Shown: piece by piece, positions 61,307-64,000 of the stretch
Layout: every line of letters begins with the position of its first letter
Numbering within the stretch: position 1 is the first letter of the stretch
DNA from: Blastomyces gilchristii SLH14081
Lineage: Eukaryota; Ascomycota; Eurotiomycetes; Onygenales; Ajellomycetaceae
Direction of reading: 5' to 3'
Assembly: GCF_000003855.2 (NCBI RefSeq)
Contig: NW_003101678.1
Span: forward strand, 2,886,803-2,950,802
DNA: 64,000 nucleotides
Position numbers and translations under genes: made by a program
The notes under the pieces: generated by a model
Database searches by the model: none
Seen by the model: the letters and a program-made list of their open reading frames with translations, nothing else
Told to the model about the DNA's origin: nothing

Positions 61307-62354
61307 ATGTCAATCTTCAAACCTGCTGCCCTTCTTTGGGCTCTTGCGTCCCTCGCTCTTGTTGACGCCCATGGAACGGTTACAGGAATTCTTGCTGATG
61401 GCAACTAGTATGTGATTTCGGATTTATCCTCTTCAAAGAAAAATATTAACCCTCTCTAGCATTGGAGGCTACCTAATTGGCAAGTACCCTTACATACCAA
61501 ACCCACCGGCCGTTGCCGGCTGGTCCACTACCGCAACCGACAATGGATTCGTGGATGGAAGTTCATATACTAGCCCTAATATCATTTGCCACCGTGACGC
61601 CCAGCCAGGAGCTGCAACTGCGGAAGTATCTGCGGGGAGCACTATTGAATTGCAATGGACGGAGTGGCCAGAAAGCCACCATGGCCCCGTTCTTGACTAC
61701 TTGGCCAACTGCAACGGGGACTGCTCAAAGGTTGACAAAACCTCCCTGGAATTCTTTAAAATCCAAGAAGCTGGCCTAGTCGACGGAAGCAAAACTCCGG
61801 GTAAATGGGCATCCGACGATCTAATTGCGAACAACAACACTTGGAGACTCACTATTCCCTCGACCATCGCCCCGGGAAATTACGTTCTCCGACATGAGAT
61901 CATTGCCCTTCATTCTGCACACGAAGATAATGGCGCCCAAAATTACCCCCAATGTTTCAATCTGAAAATCACAGGTAGTGGAACCGCCAACCCGCAGGGA
62001 AAACGTGCAACCACCCTCTACAAATCGACCGACCCTGGTATCAAAATTAATATCTACAATCCGTTGAACGGTTATGAAATCCCTGGTCCAGCCCTGTTCA
62101 ATGGCGGAGAGTCTGGAAATGATCAAGGCCCAGGTCCAAGCGAGCCTTCAGCCCCAGTTCCCAGTCCGTCAGCTTCCCCTACTGCCACGGCAGATGTCAC
62201 GCCAATCACGCCAATAGTCACACTATCTCCCGATGCGACTCCTAGCGTCCCGAGTAGTGCGCCTGCCATACCCACAGTCACCGGACGGTGTTCAGCGCGG
62301 TACAATAAACGATTGCAAAGACCTCATCCTCGCGAATTTAACCGTCGTCGCTGA
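61307..62354 (+). CDS. AA9 lytic polysaccharide monooxygenase
   Basis: Two exons, join(61307..61407, 61460..62354), 331 aa; the intron is GTATGT..CTCTAG and splits the Tyr codon of DGNYIGG. The signal peptide ends in LVDA, so the mature protein starts with H22 ([18 protein letters not shown]), the N-terminal His of the copper brace. The second brace His is in WPESHHGPV (residues 107-108), and the axial Tyr and nearby Gln are in [10 protein letters not shown]. These are the diagnostic AA9 (former GH61) residues, so the enzyme is likely an active oxidative cleaver of cellulose or hemicellulose. After about residue 225 comes a Gly/Pro/Ser/Ala-rich extension without a CBM1; the last 20 residues are basic ([16 protein letters not shown]). 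The other frame at 62233-62508 stays open, so a frameshift or extra intron near the end is possible. Confidence 0.92.
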
Positions 62355-62967
62355 CAGGTGTTTGCCGGAATCTAAATGTGTTTCGACGATTTCCATTCTT
62401 TTTACTAGCTGGAGTTTTGCCTTTCTGCATATAGCTAGAACTATTTTCATTATGCTACCCTGTCTGATTCAGGTCCGATTCAGCCCTCAACTTCGTCTTA
62501 TATCATAGTGGAGTGTGGAACCAGACCCTAATCCCCGTGTAATCTGTAAGTAGATGTAGTAGTTATCGAAACGGGTGCTAGAGTAATAACGGGAATACGA
62601 CAACGAGAATTATTGTTCGAATATATCTCTTCAAATCAGCTCCATTGAGTAATAGAATCAATCAATTCCCCGTTGCCGTTATTTCTTTGCATTCGATTCA
62701 GTCTTTCTAGTGGGGAGTTTCGGCCAGCTACATTACTAGCCACGACGCCCATGAGTCAGCATCCCTACTCTGTTGTTTGGAAGCTTCCTTCCCCCCCGCT
62801 AGAGCATCAATGTTTTTGTTTGTGAACCCTGCCCATAGCTGCTAGGAAGTACAATTCACCAGCTTGCATAGTCAAGCTTGGGAAATTATAACGCGGTTTG
62901 AACGTTCTCATTTCCCCTCATCTCTCCCAAACCACATGAAAACGGAACACAAAGCCTTCCTTTCGCC
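62355..62967. other. intergenic region between AA9 and TMA64
   Basis: 3' flank of the AA9 gene and promoter of TMA64. Nothing else recognised. Confidence 0.6.
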
Positions 62968-63948
62968 ATGTTCAAGAAGAAACCCACTGTAAGTTGTTCA
63001 AGCCTACCCCTCATGGTCATCCATTATCACGCTCTGGCCCGCACCACCGAACGTCTTCCTTGCTAACATAGAAAAACTACAGTTCAAACCACTCTCCCCT
63101 CTCCGCTCTTCTGACCGGCGGAAGATAGCAGACCAGATTATCCAACAATTCAAAATCGAAATACCCACCACCCCCGCTGCCCCTTCGAAAGAGGAACACC
63201 CTGAGGTCCCGCAAAATGATGCCGCAACCAGCCTTACGGCGCTCCGCAAATCCCTTCTCCCAGAGAATACCATGTCCGCGCGGTTTGTGACTACCGCAGG
63301 ACCCGATCTGACTCCTGTCCAGGGCACGGTCTATGTCGGTTCACATGCTGACGGTGGCGACGAGCGAATTCTCTGGGTACGCCCGGAGCAAGGTGCAGGC
63401 ACTGATGGACGTCTATATCCTACGGTCTATACACTATGGCACCACCCGCACCTCGTCCCTTTATTGCATACCCCAAGCCTAGTGATGGATAAGCTATACG
63501 GGGGCGCAGATCTGATGACTCCAGGCTTAGCCAATGGGCCACCGTTTCCTGAGCGGGCAGTCAAGGGGGAAATAGTCGCGGTCGCGAGCTTGGCGAAGCC
63601 TAGTGTGCCGACGTTCGTGGGTGTGTGCGAAATCGACGTGGCTGGGCTAGGCCAGGTGCAGGGGGCGAAGGGACATGCTGTTAAAGGGGTGACGTGGGAA
63701 GGGGATGAGCTGTGGAGTTGGGGTACTCTGGGAAGACCCGGTCAGCCGTCGCCGGAGCATATTGATGGTTGGCTGGATGATGGCACCAGAGTGGAAAAGG
63801 ATTTCGAAGAATTGAGGTTGGAAGATGAGAAAGGTGATGTTGATGTCGACGGTGAGGAAGAAGGCGGTGTATCGCTGGGTGGGGATAAAGCGGAGGAAAA
63901 CAACGCGATCCCAGAGGAACAATTGCAGGAACCGACTACCAAAGGTAT

Positions 63949-63981
<33 letters not shown>

Positions 63982-64000
63982 CCCTCAGCTTTGTTGCACG
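62968..64000 (+). CDS. TMA64: translation factor Tma64 / eIF2D (5' part, cut by window end)
   Basis: Exon 1 62968..62988 (MFKKKPT, 21 nt) and exon 2 63083..63944; the next intron starts at 63945 (GTATGG) and its end is not securely visible. The visible 294 residues begin with the eIF2D pre-PUA segment (FKPLSPLRSSDRRKIADQII), then the PUA-like region (DGRLYPTVYTLWHHPHLVPL; VMDKLYGGADLMTPGL; VKGEIVAVASLAKPSVPTFV), and an acidic linker. The SWIB/MDM2 and SUI1 domains of the family would lie outside the window. eIF2D/Tma64 binds the 40S subunit and promotes recycling of tRNA and 40S after termination. A 31-T run sits in the truncated intron; a CAG at 63986-63988 would give an intron of 44 nt, but the following residues do not resemble the family, so the acceptor is left open. 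Confidence 0.88.
63951..63981 (+). repeat. homopolymer T run inside a TMA64 intron
   Basis: 31 consecutive T starting 6 nt after the intron 5' end. Its position right behind the donor is unusual; polypyrimidine tracts normally precede the acceptor. Confidence 0.88.

Overview
The window is genomic DNA of a filamentous ascomycete. Genes carry short introns (about 40-170 nt) with GT..AG ends and CTRAC-type branch points, and they encode ascomycete-type proteins. The protein set and the gene-sparse layout point to Eurotiomycetes, most likely Onygenales. That placement is inference from family resemblance, not a database match. No prokaryotic operons, CRISPR arrays or rRNA genes were seen, and no tRNA gene was found by eye.

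Layout. 0-4 kb: the 3' end of a rightward gene whose last residues look WD-repeat-like, then convergent UTP5 (small-subunit processome). 4.4-4.8 kb: a frameshifted, 5'-truncated acyl-protein-thioesterase-like pseudogene. 8.5-11.6 kb: a BET double-bromodomain gene (BDF1). 12.7-16.5 kb: a seven-exon SulP-STAS-cyclic-nucleotide-binding transporter like yeast Vsb1. 19-19.9 kb: PSF1 of the GINS replication complex. 21.3-23.0 kb: an HMG-box regulator of Ste11/FMF-1 type with a 5' end that cannot be cleanly spliced. 23-42 kb: about 19 kb with no recognisable gene, holding homopolymer runs, ACGT-type tandem repeats and several copies of a short motif. 42-45.3 kb: a WHIM/PHD chromatin protein (RSF1-like). 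45.8-46.6 kb: a C-rich tract, diverged direct repeats and an AT-rich island. 47.1-48.7 kb: CNOT9/Rcd1 of CCR4-NOT. 49.6-62.4 kb: five consecutive surface, secreted or transport genes (a Cys-rich membrane protein, a GPI-anchored-type Cys-rich protein, a 14-TM DHA2 transporter, a secreted trypsin-like protease, an AA9 LPMO). 63 kb to the end: the 5' part of TMA64/eIF2D.

The left and central genes are housekeeping and gene-expression functions: rRNA processing, chromatin reading, replication, mRNA turnover, translation. The right third is an environment-facing block. The most unusual non-coding signal is the 9-mer TACTCCGTA (either strand), found 16 times by eye, always outside the coding exons assigned here. 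All exon coordinates were derived by hand from splice signals and reading frame and were not checked against transcripts.
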